64,000 nt of DNA from Brachyspira aalborgi (GTDB lineage: Bacteria > Spirochaetota > Brachyspiria > Brachyspirales > Brachyspiraceae): positions 620,001-684,000 of the forward strand of contig NZ_SAXU01000001.1 in assembly GCF_008016455.1 (NCBI RefSeq). Reading direction: 5' to 3'. Each line of letters starts with the position of its first letter. Position 1 is the stretch's first letter. Shown in pieces: positions 16,342 to 25,854 of the stretch. The position numbers and the translations under genes are program-made. The notes under the pieces were generated by a model. It was given only the letters and a program-made list of their open reading frames with translations. It was not told where the DNA came from and ran no database searches.

Positions 16342-19300
16342 ATGAGAAATTTTTTAGAATTAGTAGTAAAAAGACCCGTTTCGGTTTTTATGGGAATGGT
16401 TGCCGTTTTGATTTTGGGATTTGTAAGTTTAACAAAATTGTCTGTTGATTTTCTGCCCGATATGGAACTTCCTTATATAACGGTTCAAACTAAATACGAA
16501 AATGCTGGACCAGAAGAAGTAGAGAAATCGGTTACAAGAATAATAGAAAATTCCGTAGCGACTGTAAGCGGCATTAAAACTATAACTTCAACTTCAAAAG
16601 AAGGACAATCTACAGTATTCGTTGAATTTAATTGGGGAATAGATTTGGCAAGCGCAACCGCAGACATTAGAGAAGCTATAGATTCTGCTAAAAATTCTTT
16701 GCCAGACGATGCCGATAGTCCGACAGTTTTTAAATTTTCAACCGATATGATGCCAATGATGGAAATAGCTTTTTTTGGAACTGATAATTTAGGCGCTTTA
16801 TATAATTTAGTCGACAATCAAATTTTAAATAAAATAGAACAGGCTTCGGGCGTTGCAAGAGCGGAAATAAGAGGCGGACTTAAAACCGAAATGAAAGTCG
16901 ATATAGTTTTAAATAGACTTCATGCTTATGGATTAAATATTAACGATATAGTTTCTTTGCTTTCTTCAGAAAATCAAAATTTATCGGGAGGAGAAACTTA
17001 TGAAGGAGTTTATAAATATACTTTAAGAACTATGGGCGAATTTACTGACGAAGAAGATATTGAAAATACCGTTGTCGCTTTAAAAACAAATAATACTCCG
17101 ATAAAATTAAAAGAAATAGGCAGAGTTTATCAAGGTTATTCTGACGATACGGAAATTGTAAAAATAAACGGTTCGCCTTCCGTGTCGGTTTCGGTAAATA
17201 AAGAATCGGGAGGAAACGCCGTTAATGTTTCAAAGTCGGTTCAAAAACAACTTGATAATTTAAATTTACCCGAAGGCATTGAATATCAAATATTATTTAA
17301 TAGCGCCGATACGGTTAATGAATCTATTAAAGGAGTTTTGAATACGGCTTGGCAAGGCGGACTTTTTGCAATAATGATTCTTATGATTTATTTATGGAAT
17401 ATTAAAACCGTGTCGGTTATAGCGATTTCGATTCCTATGTCTATAATAATAACTTTTACTTTAATGTATTTTATGGGAATAACTTTAAATATAATTTCTT
17501 TATCGGGTTTGGTTTTGGGAATAGGAATGATGGTTGATAATTCTATTGTAGTTTTGGAAAATATATTTCATTACAGAAACGAAGGCTATGGAAAATATTC
17601 AAGCGCAATAAACGGAACTTCTTCGGTGGCGCTTGCAATATCGGCTTCAACTTTAACTACAATCGCGGTGTTTTTGCCTTTCTTGTTTGTGGAAGGAGAG
17701 ACGGGACAATTATTTAAAGATTTATGCATAACTGTTACGGTTTCTATGATTGGCTCATTGTTCGTGGCTTTAACTATAGTTCCAATGCTTGGAGCGAGAT
17801 TAATTACAAATAAAAAAATAGAGGCTTTAATTCCGATAGAAAATTTCTTTAATGAAAAATTTCACGGTAAAATAAAAAATATTTATTCAAAAATTTTAAA
17901 TTATTCTATAAAAAATAAAATGAAAGTTTTTATTCCTTCTCTATTGGTGGCTTTTATTATAATTATATTAGGATTAATATTTATAGGAAAAGAAGGCTTT
18001 CCGTCTACGGACGAAGGACAATTTAAAATAGATATAAAAATGCCCGTTGGGACAAAATCGGCTCAAACTCAAACATTTGTTAACAGAATGGAAAAAGAAA
18101 TTGAAACTGCAATAGGAGAAGATTTTGACAGAATGCAATCGAGAGTAAAATCGGGTTCGGATGAAAATTCTGCAGAAATAAGAATTCAATTAAGAGAAAA
18201 AAGCGAAGGAAGAAAAAAATCTCTAAACGAATACATTGAAATTACTAGAAATATCCTCTCTTCTTATCCCGCTCAAATAAATATATCGGCGGTTTCTACA
18301 ACGGTAATAGGAGGCGGAGGAAATAATAGCGGCGGACAGTCAATAAAAATAGAACTTATAGGAGACGATTTAGATAAATCAACGGAAATAGCAAATAATA
18401 TAATAAATGCAATTTCTGATATTGAAGGAATAAGAGAGCCAAGATTAAGTCGAGATGATTCAAATCCTGAACTTAAAATTTATGTCAATAGAGAGATAGC
18501 CGCTAAAATGGGAATAAATGTAAAAACTATAGCGAATATAGTAAAGACGAGTTTCGCGGGAACTACCGCTACTACTATGACGCCTGCAAATTCGGATGTC
18601 ACGGATATCGATGTTAAAGTGCAACTTGGAGAGCCAGACAGATTAAATATTGACGATATAAATAGATTAATGATTCCAACTTCAAGCGGAATGACTCCGA
18701 TATCTTCAATAGCAACAGTTGAAAAAAGCTATGGACCTACAGAAATAGAAAGAAAAGACAGCGCAAGAATAACGACTATAACGGCATCGGGTTATGGCAG
18801 AGCTTTAAATGAAATAATAGCCGATATTCAAAATAAAATAAAAAACGAAGTGTTTATTCCTTCGGGATTTAGTATAAATTATAGCGGAGATTTTGAAGAT
18901 ATGAATGAAGCTTTTGGACAACTTTTACAAGCTTTAATACTCGCTTTGGTTTTAGTTTATTCTATAATGGCAAGTCAATTTGAATCTTTTATAGCGCCTT
19001 TTGTAATAGCTTTTGCAGTTCCTTTTGGATTTGCAGGTTCTTTAATAGCTTTATTTTTAGGACGACAGACTTTAAATGTTTACAGCGCTATAGGTTTTAT
19101 AGTTTTGATAGGAATTGTTGTTAATAACGGAATAGTTTTAATCGATTATATGAATCAACTTATGCAAGAGAAAAAGATAAACGGAGATGCGGCTGCTTTA
19201 GAATCTGGCGAGAGAAGACTTCGCCCCGTTTTAATGACGACATTAACTACTATTTTAGGGCTTTTACCTATGGCTTTGGCAAGCGGAAGCGGAAATGAAA

Positions 19301-19470
19301 TGTATCAGCCTTTATCTCTTGCGATATTAGGCGGACTTATAGTTTCGACCGCTTTTACTCTTATAATCGTTCCGACAATTTACGCTGCGATAAGAAATAA
19401 AATTCCTCTTAAAGATTATGAGAAAAAAGATATTGAAAGTATAAAAGATTTTAGAGAGTATAAAATATAA
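16342..19470 (+). CDS. RND-family efflux transporter (AcrB/HAE1 type)
   Basis: The 1042-residue protein has the full length and layout of the hydrophobe/amphiphile-exporting RND pumps: an N-terminal helix, a large periplasmic loop, six helices, a second loop and six more helices. Signature segments are VKRPVSVFMGM, LSGLVLGIGMMVDNSIVVLENIF (part of the proton pathway) and MTTLTTILGLLPMALASG. It exports lipophilic compounds using the proton gradient. Unusually, no membrane-fusion gene precedes it and no TolC-like gene follows, so these partners must be encoded elsewhere. AAGGA precedes the ATG. Confidence 0.9.
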   Translation: MRNFLELVVKRPVSVFMGMVAVLILGFVSLTKLSVDFLPDMELPYITVQTKYENAGPEEVEKSVTRIIENSVATVSGIKTITSTSKEGQSTVFVEFNWGIDLASATADIREAIDSAKNSLPDDADSPTVFKFSTDMMPMMEIAFFGTDNLGALYNLVDNQILNKIEQASGVARAEIRGGLKTEMKVDIVLNRLHAYGLNINDIVSLLSSENQNLSGGETYEGVYKYTLRTMGEFTDEEDIENTVVALKTNNTPIKLKEIGRVYQGYSDDTEIVKINGSPSVSVSVNKESGGNAVNVSKSVQKQLDNLNLPEGIEYQILFNSADTVNESIKGVLNTAWQGGLFAIMILMIYLWNIKTVSVIAISIPMSIIITFTLMYFMGITLNIISLSGLVLGIGMMVDNSIVVLENIFHYRNEGYGKYSSAINGTSSVALAISASTLTTIAVFLPFLFVEGETGQLFKDLCITVTVSMIGSLFVALTIVPMLGARLITNKKIEALIPIENFFNEKFHGKIKNIYSKILNYSIKNKMKVFIPSLLVAFIIIILGLIFIGKEGFPSTDEGQFKIDIKMPVGTKSAQTQTFVNRMEKEIETAIGEDFDRMQSRVKSGSDENSAEIRIQLREKSEGRKKSLNEYIEITRNILSSYPAQINISAVSTTVIGGGGNNSGGQSIKIELIGDDLDKSTEIANNIINAISDIEGIREPRLSRDDSNPELKIYVNREIAAKMGINVKTIANIVKTSFAGTTATTMTPANSDVTDIDVKVQLGEPDRLNIDDINRLMIPTSSGMTPISSIATVEKSYGPTEIERKDSARITTITASGYGRALNEIIADIQNKIKNEVFIPSGFSINYSGDFEDMNEAFGQLLQALILALVLVYSIMASQFESFIAPFVIAFAVPFGFAGSLIALFLGRQTLNVYSAIGFIVLIGIVVNNGIVLIDYMNQLMQEKKINGDAAALESGERRLRPVLMTTLTTILGLLPMALASGSGNEMYQPLSLAILGGLIVSTAFTLIIVPTIYAAIRNKIPLKDYEKKDIESIKDFREYKI

Positions 19471-19533
19471 TAATTTATATTTAGTAAATAAATATGTCAG
19501 ACTAAAGTCCGCCGTTTACGAACGAATAAACCG

Positions 19534-19660
19534 ACTTTTAATAAAATTCATTAATTAAATGAAGCCAAATTTTTAAAGTTAACTTTATTAATAGTGGATT
19601 GCTTGGCGTCTGCCCGACTTTGTAGCGGACTTCGTCCTCGCGGTGACGGAGAAAATAAAA
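19534..19660 (-). repeat. Degenerate dispersed intergenic repeat, copy 1
   Basis: The 341-base gap between the RND and cstA genes (19471-19811) has no gene. Most of it is a G+C-richer element. Its reverse complement aligns with 45468-45606: both contain GCAATCCAC, an AAAGTTAA segment and a perfect 19-base block (19534-19552 here, 45557-45575 there). An 11-base piece, GCGTCTGCCCG, recurs at 54757-54767. It looks like an old non-coding mobile or REP-like repeat. Confidence 0.65.
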
Positions 19661-19723
19661 GTTGCAATAACGAATAAAATAAAAAAATTTTGCAATTAAT
19701 TATGTAATTCTAATAATTTATAT

Positions 19724-19763
19724 AATAAAAAAAACCTCGCCCATAAAATCTTTATGAACGAGG
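19724..19763 (-). terminator. Terminator of cstA
   Basis: A hairpin with arms 19735-19747 and 19751-19763 pairs over 11 of 13 positions around a 3-base loop. On the minus strand it is followed by eight T residues, so it ends the cstA transcript; read the other way, the T-run is weaker, but it may also stop the converging RND transcript. Confidence 0.8.
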
Positions 19764-19811
19764 CTTATTTTCTTAATTTGGTATAGTTTTTTTTCGCCTA
19801 ATTTCTAATTT

Positions 19812-21476
19812 TTATTTATTTCTTACGGTTTCATTAGGGTCGCTTACAGAATCTTTCAATCCTCTTGCCCATTGTCCCGTAATAAATAATTCTACAACCG
19901 CCAATATAATCATTACGGCTGCTATAACTGCCAATACATAACCGTCAAAGGTTGCTTTTTTAATATTATTATAAACAACCAAACCTAAAGCGGAAAGCGT
20001 AACGACAAACATAAACACTAAAGGAATAATAGTTTCCCAAGATGTTCTTTTTTGGCGATTCTTTATCCAAGCTGCAACGGCAAGCAAAGACAAACCAGCT
20101 AATAATTGATTTGCGCTACCAAAAATTGGCCAAATTCTTTGATAACCGTAAGCCGTAAATCCTAAAGATAATCCAACGGTTATTGCCGTAGCTAAATAAG
20201 GATTTGTTAAAACAGTTTTTACAACCTTTCCATCCGCATTTGTATATTCGCCTAATTCTTGCACCAAATATCTTCCGATACGAGTCGCGCTGTCAAGCGA
20301 AGTTAACGCAAATGAAGCGTATGCCAAAGTTACAAAAGTTTGTCCTATGCCCATAGGAATTCCAAAAGAATTCATAAATGTGGCAACTCCGATTGCAAAT
20401 CTTTGAGCAGGCGAACCTTCTCCATTACCAGCAACCGCCGCAACGCTTAATAAAGCTACTATTGCAACGATACCTTCTATAAGCATAGCGCCATATCCAA
20501 CCAATTTAGCGTCTTTTTCGCTATTAAGCTGTTTCGCGCTCGTTCCCGAACTTACCAAAGCATGGAAGCCAGAAATTGCTCCGCAGGCAACGGTAATAAA
20601 TAATATAGGGAATAGATAATTTCCAGCGCTTGGATTAATGCTTGTAAACATAGGCGCTTGCATAGCGGGGCGTCCTACAATCAAACCTAAAACTCCTCCT
20701 ATAACCATTGCATAAAGCAAGAATGAAGAGAGATAGTCTCTTGGTTGTAATAATATCCAAACAGGCATTAAAGAAGCGGCTATAATATAAATCGTTAATA
20801 TTATTTGCCAAGGGAATTTATTTAATTGCAAGAATGGATATTTATCTGAAGCAAATACTACTAAAGCAAGTAAAACAACTCCTATAATAGTAGACAAAAG
20901 AACTCCCGCGCCTTTTCTGTAAACCATGAAGCCGAATACAAGAGCCAAAACTATAAATAGCATTGACGCCGTTCCAGCGGCTGCGCTTATATTAGGGTCT
21001 CCGTCATTTACGCCGAAAGTTCCAGCGGTAATATCTAAAAACGCGGCTACAACCAAACAAATTGTTATAAAAGCGTAAAGCGTAAACATTATTTTACCTT
21101 TTTGTCCAACATTTGCTCTTATAACCTCTCCGATTGATTTTCCTTCATGTCTTAAAGAAGCAAGAAGCGAACCGTAATCATGAACTCCGCCGAAGAATAT
21201 GCAACCCAAAACTATCCAAAGATAAACGGGAAGCCATCCAAACATCATAGCGATAATAGGTCCTGTAATAGGACCTGCGCCCGCTATTGAAGAAAAGTGG
21301 TGTCCGAGTAAAACTTTAGCGTCTGTCGGAACATAATCTCTTCCGTCCGTTAGAGTATGAGCTGGAGTTTTCTTTCCAGGGTCAATACCCCACTTCTTTG
21401 CCAACCAAGAACCGTAGCTTATATAGGCGATAAAAAAAGCTACTATACCAATTAGTAAAAGTATGAAAGCGTTCAT
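19812..21476 (-). CDS. cstA: Carbon starvation protein A (pyruvate/peptide transporter)
   Basis: The 554-residue protein is a polytopic membrane transporter of the CstA family. The N-terminal signature GHHFSSIAGAGPITGPIIA and the mid-protein GFHALVSSGTSAKQL are diagnostic, and about 15 hydrophobic helices are visible. Known members import pyruvate or small peptides during carbon limitation. AAGGAG precedes the ATG. It follows a 174-residue unknown protein by 38 bases on the same strand, so the two probably form an operon ending at the hairpin at 19735-19763. Confidence 0.93.
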   Translation of the reverse strand: MNAFILLLIGIVAFFIAYISYGSWLAKKWGIDPGKKTPAHTLTDGRDYVPTDAKVLLGHHFSSIAGAGPITGPIIAMMFGWLPVYLWIVLGCIFFGGVHDYGSLLASLRHEGKSIGEVIRANVGQKGKIMFTLYAFITICLVVAAFLDITAGTFGVNDGDPNISAAAGTASMLFIVLALVFGFMVYRKGAGVLLSTIIGVVLLALVVFASDKYPFLQLNKFPWQIILTIYIIAASLMPVWILLQPRDYLSSFLLYAMVIGGVLGLIVGRPAMQAPMFTSINPSAGNYLFPILFITVACGAISGFHALVSSGTSAKQLNSEKDAKLVGYGAMLIEGIVAIVALLSVAAVAGNGEGSPAQRFAIGVATFMNSFGIPMGIGQTFVTLAYASFALTSLDSATRIGRYLVQELGEYTNADGKVVKTVLTNPYLATAITVGLSLGFTAYGYQRIWPIFGSANQLLAGLSLLAVAAWIKNRQKRTSWETIIPLVFMFVVTLSALGLVVYNNIKKATFDGYVLAVIAAVMIILAVVELFITGQWARGLKDSVSDPNETVRNK

Positions 21477-21514
21477 GTTTCATCTCCTTTTAAAATAATA
21501 TTAAATTATATACA

Positions 21515-22039
21515 CTAAAAATCGGAAAGCAGAACTTTTAATTCTTTTTTCCTCATTTTAGGCAGATACAAAGTTTTATCTTTTATAGAAGTTAAAGCGT
21601 ATTGAGTTTCAGACCATCCATGAAACAATAATTTATAACTTGCTCTATAAAAGAATTTTCTTATTCTTTTTTCCCATTCGGGCTTTAAAGAACTTTCAGT
21701 AATAATTACTCCCGTTATAATGCTTCTTTTATGAAATTTATTCGGATTAGAAAGTATGGGAGTTAATCTAACAAGCATATCCTCGAACTTTTGCAATTCT
21801 TCGTCCGAGCATTCTTTAATATAACGAACCAAAACATGTTCAAAAACAGAATAGCCTTCATAAACCGTAGAACGAGTTATAAAAGACTTGAAAAAATTAT
21901 TTTGGTGAAAAGCGTATAAATCAAAATATTCGTTTTCTTTATTTATTTGATATTCCAAATCAAAATGTCTCATAAGTTTTTCAGACATTGAATAAATATA
22001 TTTTTTAACGCTTTCGTTATCAATATTAAGTCTTGCCAT
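21515..22039 (-). CDS. Hypothetical protein upstream of cstA
   Basis: The 174-residue product is soluble and charged, without signal peptide or membrane segments. It has paired aromatic and basic stretches (YEGYSVFEHVLVRYIKE, EWEKRIRKFFYRASYKLLFHGW) and a basic C-terminus. I do not recognise the family. Because it precedes cstA with a short spacer, a role linked to transporter expression or to the same nutrient response is possible but not shown by sequence. Confidence 0.6.
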   Translation of the reverse strand: MARLNIDNESVKKYIYSMSEKLMRHFDLEYQINKENEYFDLYAFHQNNFFKSFITRSTVYEGYSVFEHVLVRYIKECSDEELQKFEDMLVRLTPILSNPNKFHKRSIITGVIITESSLKPEWEKRIRKFFYRASYKLLFHGWSETQYALTSIKDKTLYLPKMRKKELKVLLSDF

Positions 22040-22294
22040 ATTTTTACCTTCAAATTAACTATCTTATGTTATTAGTATAATAAATTATTTTTAATTTGTC
22101 AAGTTTAAAACGCTTATTTATTAAAAAAAATTCCTAATAAATTAATATTATTACTTTCATATTTCTATACTAAAATTATTATAATTTTTATAATATTTTT
22201 ATTAAATCGAAATTTATATTATTTACTTTAAAAGATTTATATTATAAACTTTACTAATTAATTTTAATATTTAGAGATTATCGCATTTTATATT

Positions 22295-24325
22295 ATGAAT
22301 AAATTTAAAATAGAATCAAGTTTTAAACCTTCGGGCGACCAAAGTCAAGCTATAGAAAATTTGGTAAAAGGAATTGAAAATAAAAATAAATATCAAACAT
22401 TGCTCGGAGTGACTGCAAGCGGAAAAACTTTCACTATTGCAAATGTTATAGAAAAAGTAAATCGCCCTACTCTCGTTCTCTCGCATAATAAAACTTTGGC
22501 GGCGCAACTTTACAGAGAGCTTAAAGATTTTTTCCCAAGTAATGCGGTTGAATATTTTGTTTCATATTACGATTATTATCAACCCGAAGCTTATGTTCCT
22601 GCAAGAGATTTGTATATCGATAAAGACGCTTCCGTTAATGACGAAATTGACAGATTGAGACTAAAAGCCACAACCTCTTTGCTTGAAAGAAGAGATGTTA
22701 TAATAGTCGCTTCAGTTTCATGCATATACGGATTAGGCTCTCCCGAAGATTATAGACAATTATATATAGCCGTAGAAAAAGACGAAGAATACGACAGAGA
22801 TGAAATTATTGAAAAACTTGTAACTATACAATACGAAAGAACAAGAGATATATTAGAGAGAGCGAAATTTAAAGTTATAGGCGACACTTTGGAGATAATG
22901 AGCGCTTATGCCGATGAAGTTATAAGAATAGATTTTTTCGGAGATACGGTTGAGAAGATAGTAAAAATAAACGCTTTAACAAGAAAAAAAATATCCGAAC
23001 AAGACAGAGTCGTTATATATCCTGCAAAACATTTTGTTACGGGAGGCGATAAATTAAACAGAGGAATAAAACTTATAGAAAAAGAGCTTGAAGAACAATA
23101 TAAAAAATTTCAAGACGAAGGCAAACTTGTAGAAGCCGAAAGAATTTACGGAAGAACAAAATACGATTTGGAAATGCTTAAAGAAGTCGGTTATTGCGCG
23201 GGAATAGAAAATTATTCTCGTCCTTTATCGGGCAGAAACGAAGGAGAGCGTCCCGCTTGTTTGATTGATTATTTTCCTGAAGATTTTTTAACCGTTATAG
23301 ACGAATCGCATGTAAGCGTTCCGCAAATAAAAGGAATGTATCATGGAGACAGAAGCAGAAAAGAGACTTTAGTAAAATACGGATTTAGACTTCCTTCGGC
23401 TTTAGATAATCGCCCTTTATATTTTGAAGAATTTGAAAATTTGACAAACGACATTATATATATAAGTGCGACTCCTTCCGAATACGAAATTAAAAAAAGT
23501 TCGCAAGTTGTAGAGCAGATAATAAGACCAACGGGACTTTTGGACCCAATTATAGAAGTTTATCCGATTGAAGGACAGATTGATAAAATAATCGAAGAGA
23601 TAAAAAAAGTAGTAGAAAGAAACGAAAGAATTTTTATAACGACTCTAACTAAAAAAATGGCGGAAGATTTAACTAAATATTTAAACGAACATGATATAAG
23701 AACTCGATATTTGCATTCGGACATTCATACGGTTGAAAGAGTGGAAATAATAAGAGATTTACGGCTCGGAGCTTTTGATGTTTTGGTTGGAATAAATCTT
23801 TTAAGAGAAGGATTAGATGTTCCAGAAGTTTCTTTAATATTAATACTAGACGCGGATAAAACGGGATTTTTAAGAAATACTACAACTCTTATACAAACTA
23901 TAGGAAGAGCGGCAAGAAATTCTAACGGAAGAGTTATAATGTTTGCCGACACTATAAGCGAAGCTATGAGAATGGCTATAGACGAAACTAACAGAAGAAG
24001 AGAAAAACAAATTGAATATAATAAAGAACATAATATAACGCCAAAAACTATAGTAAAGAAAGTTCAAGATATAATAGAGAGAGAAGAAAAAGTTGAAACT
24101 TCTTACGAAATTCATTTTGACTTTAGAAGATTTAACGAAAAATTAAAAATTGACCCTGAAAAGCAAAGCGCAAATTATATAAAAGAGCTTGAAAAAGAAA
24201 TGAAAATTGCTTCAAATAATTTGGAATTTGAAAAGGCTATTGAGATAAGAGAGAGAATAAATCAATTAAAAAATACAAAATCGTCAAATAAAAATAAAAG
24301 CAAGAGTAAAGTAAAAATAAAATAA
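22295..24325 (+). CDS. uvrB: Excinuclease ABC subunit B
   Basis: UvrB is the damage-verifying helicase-like subunit of nucleotide excision repair; it is loaded by UvrA and recruits UvrC. The 676-residue protein has Walker A GVTASGKT (39-46; Ala where Gly is usual), the DNA-inserting beta-hairpin with YYDYYQPEAYVP, the helicase motif DESHV, QTIGRAARN, and a C-terminal UVR coiled-coil motif (NLEFEKAIEIRERINQLK) that binds UvrC. Length is normal. It is a single plus-strand gene with no other repair gene beside it. Confidence 0.97.
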   Translation: MNKFKIESSFKPSGDQSQAIENLVKGIENKNKYQTLLGVTASGKTFTIANVIEKVNRPTLVLSHNKTLAAQLYRELKDFFPSNAVEYFVSYYDYYQPEAYVPARDLYIDKDASVNDEIDRLRLKATTSLLERRDVIIVASVSCIYGLGSPEDYRQLYIAVEKDEEYDRDEIIEKLVTIQYERTRDILERAKFKVIGDTLEIMSAYADEVIRIDFFGDTVEKIVKINALTRKKISEQDRVVIYPAKHFVTGGDKLNRGIKLIEKELEEQYKKFQDEGKLVEAERIYGRTKYDLEMLKEVGYCAGIENYSRPLSGRNEGERPACLIDYFPEDFLTVIDESHVSVPQIKGMYHGDRSRKETLVKYGFRLPSALDNRPLYFEEFENLTNDIIYISATPSEYEIKKSSQVVEQIIRPTGLLDPIIEVYPIEGQIDKIIEEIKKVVERNERIFITTLTKKMAEDLTKYLNEHDIRTRYLHSDIHTVERVEIIRDLRLGAFDVLVGINLLREGLDVPEVSLILILDADKTGFLRNTTTLIQTIGRAARNSNGRVIMFADTISEAMRMAIDETNRRREKQIEYNKEHNITPKTIVKKVQDIIEREEKVETSYEIHFDFRRFNEKLKIDPEKQSANYIKELEKEMKIASNNLEFEKAIEIRERINQLKNTKSSNKNKSKSKVKIK

Positions 24326-24523
24326 AATATCGTATAGATTTTTAATCCTATAATAACCATTATATCTTTTCTTTCGTTTTTATACTCGCTGAAATAATCT
24401 ATAACCGCTTTCACAGAGATATTACCGTAAAAAATTTCAACTTTATTAAAGGCTTGACTTATTATATTTTTTATATATTTTATATTTATCAATAATTTTA
24501 TTTTTGTTTTTAGGTAAAAATTA

Positions 24524-25645
24524 ATGCAAAACCATTTAAATAAATCTCAAACTATAAATTTAGGCAGCTTTTACACACCAGATTATATTGTAGAAATTGT
24601 ATATAAAATGCTCTTAAATTATTTAGTAAAGAATAAATTAAATTTAAATGATTTTGTTTTACTTGACAGTTCTTGCGGATACGGAAATTTTTTGCAGAAT
24701 TCTAAAAAATATAATAATTTAGATTTTAAAAAGAAAATCGGAGTAGATATTGATAAAAAGGCTTTGAAAATAGCTAAAGAAAAATTTATAAATTATAAAA
24801 ATCCGCCTTTGTTTTTGCATAAGAATTCGCTTATAAATGTTATTAGAAAAAACTTTAAAATCGATAATTCTGACAAACTTATTATAATAGGAAATCCGCC
24901 TTATAACGATAAAACTTCAATAGTTCAAAATCATATTAAAAATAAAAATTATGAGGTTGATTTAAATCTTAAATGCCGAGATTTAGGAATGAGTTTTTTA
25001 CTTTCATTTAACGAATTAAAAGCCGATTATATTTGCATCTTGCATCCTCTGTCTTATCTTATAAAAAATGCAAATTTTAAAATATTAAAAAAATTCTTTT
25101 CAAATTATAAACTTATAGATTCCATTATTATTAGCTCTCAAATTTTTTGTCCTTATTCTTTAGGATTTTTCCCTATAATAATCGCTTTATACGAGAAAAA
25201 CGAAAAAGGCATAAACTATGATTTTATTAAAAATTATAATTTTAAAACCATAGACAATAAAATATTTTGTTTAAATGATTTTGATTTTATCTCAAAATAT
25301 ATTGACAAATACCCAAATAAAAATCGCGTGTCGGATAAAGTCGCTATGTTTTATACAATGAGAGATATTAACGCCCTTCGCCGTTCAAAAACTTTTATTA
25401 AAAAAGACTGCGCAAATGCCGTTTATGTTCCAAAGTCAAAATATAGCCTTTATTGTTATGTCGATGTTTTCAAGCAAAATATTAAAACAGTGCCTTATTA
25501 TTTTGGAAATTGCGATATTATGATTGATTATAATAAATTTAAAATATTAGAGAAAGACTTTATTAAGGCTTCAAAATCAAAAATATTAAATTCCAAAATT
25601 TTAAACTATTTTGAAAATCTTTTAGGAGAACATTATGCGAATTAG
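24524..25645 (+). CDS. DNA adenine-N6 methyltransferase, type II, now probably solitary
   Basis: The 373-residue protein has a SAM-binding motif I (LLDSSCGYGNFL, about residue 47) and the catalytic motif IV NPPYND (about residue 124), in the order typical of gamma-class adenine methyltransferases such as those of the Eco57I/TaqI type, with YTP near the N-terminus. A DNA target-recognition region would lie in the C-terminal half. Its stop codon overlaps the start of a second gene (25635) by 11 bases; that partner is truncated, so the methyltransferase probably acts alone, in protection or gene regulation. Confidence 0.85.
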   Translation: MQNHLNKSQTINLGSFYTPDYIVEIVYKMLLNYLVKNKLNLNDFVLLDSSCGYGNFLQNSKKYNNLDFKKKIGVDIDKKALKIAKEKFINYKNPPLFLHKNSLINVIRKNFKIDNSDKLIIIGNPPYNDKTSIVQNHIKNKNYEVDLNLKCRDLGMSFLLSFNELKADYICILHPLSYLIKNANFKILKKFFSNYKLIDSIIISSQIFCPYSLGFFPIIIALYEKNEKGINYDFIKNYNFKTIDNKIFCLNDFDFISKYIDKYPNKNRVSDKVAMFYTMRDINALRRSKTFIKKDCANAVYVPKSKYSLYCYVDVFKQNIKTVPYYFGNCDIMIDYNKFKILEKDFIKASKSKILNSKILNYFENLLGEHYAN

Positions 25646-25775
25646 CAAACTTGAAGATAATAAAATATATGTTGGAATTCCTCTAACTTCTCAAAGCGGT
25701 AAGGCAAGAGTAAAAATTAGAAATAGTTTTTATGAATACGGATTGCCAACGGCTACAAAACAAAATCCTTTTTGA
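25635..25775 (+). pseudogene. Truncated restriction-endonuclease-like gene
   Basis: An ATG at 25635 has its own ribosome site (AGGAGA, inside the end of the methyltransferase gene) and encodes 46 residues beginning MRISKLEDNKIYVGIPL, then TGA at 25773-25775. The overlapping start is typical of a coupled M-R gene pair. The product is far too short for an endonuclease, and no continuation is visible in other frames in the 79 bases before the convergent gene, so the 3' part has been deleted. Its nuclease identity is inferred from position only. Confidence 0.55.
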
Positions 25776-25789
25776 GACAAAGTTTTCTC

Positions 25790-25835
25790 TAAAATAAATA
25801 AAAGGCAGAAACTATAAATACATAATTCCCGCCTT
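25790..25835 (-). terminator. Terminator of the alpha-2-macroglobulin gene
   Basis: On the minus strand a 10-bp stem (arms 25826-25835 and 25802-25810, two G-T pairs) is followed by TTTTATTTATTTT. It lies just beyond the stop of the large gene at 25855. Confidence 0.55.
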
Positions 25836-25854
25836 AATTATTGCTTAAAATTTA

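Noticed and set aside
24262-24492. A 76-codon minus-strand frame over the uvrB 3' end and following spacer
   Set aside because: Its later half lies antisense to uvrB, it has no ribosome site, and its hydrophobic tail is produced by the Lys-rich end of uvrB read backwards.
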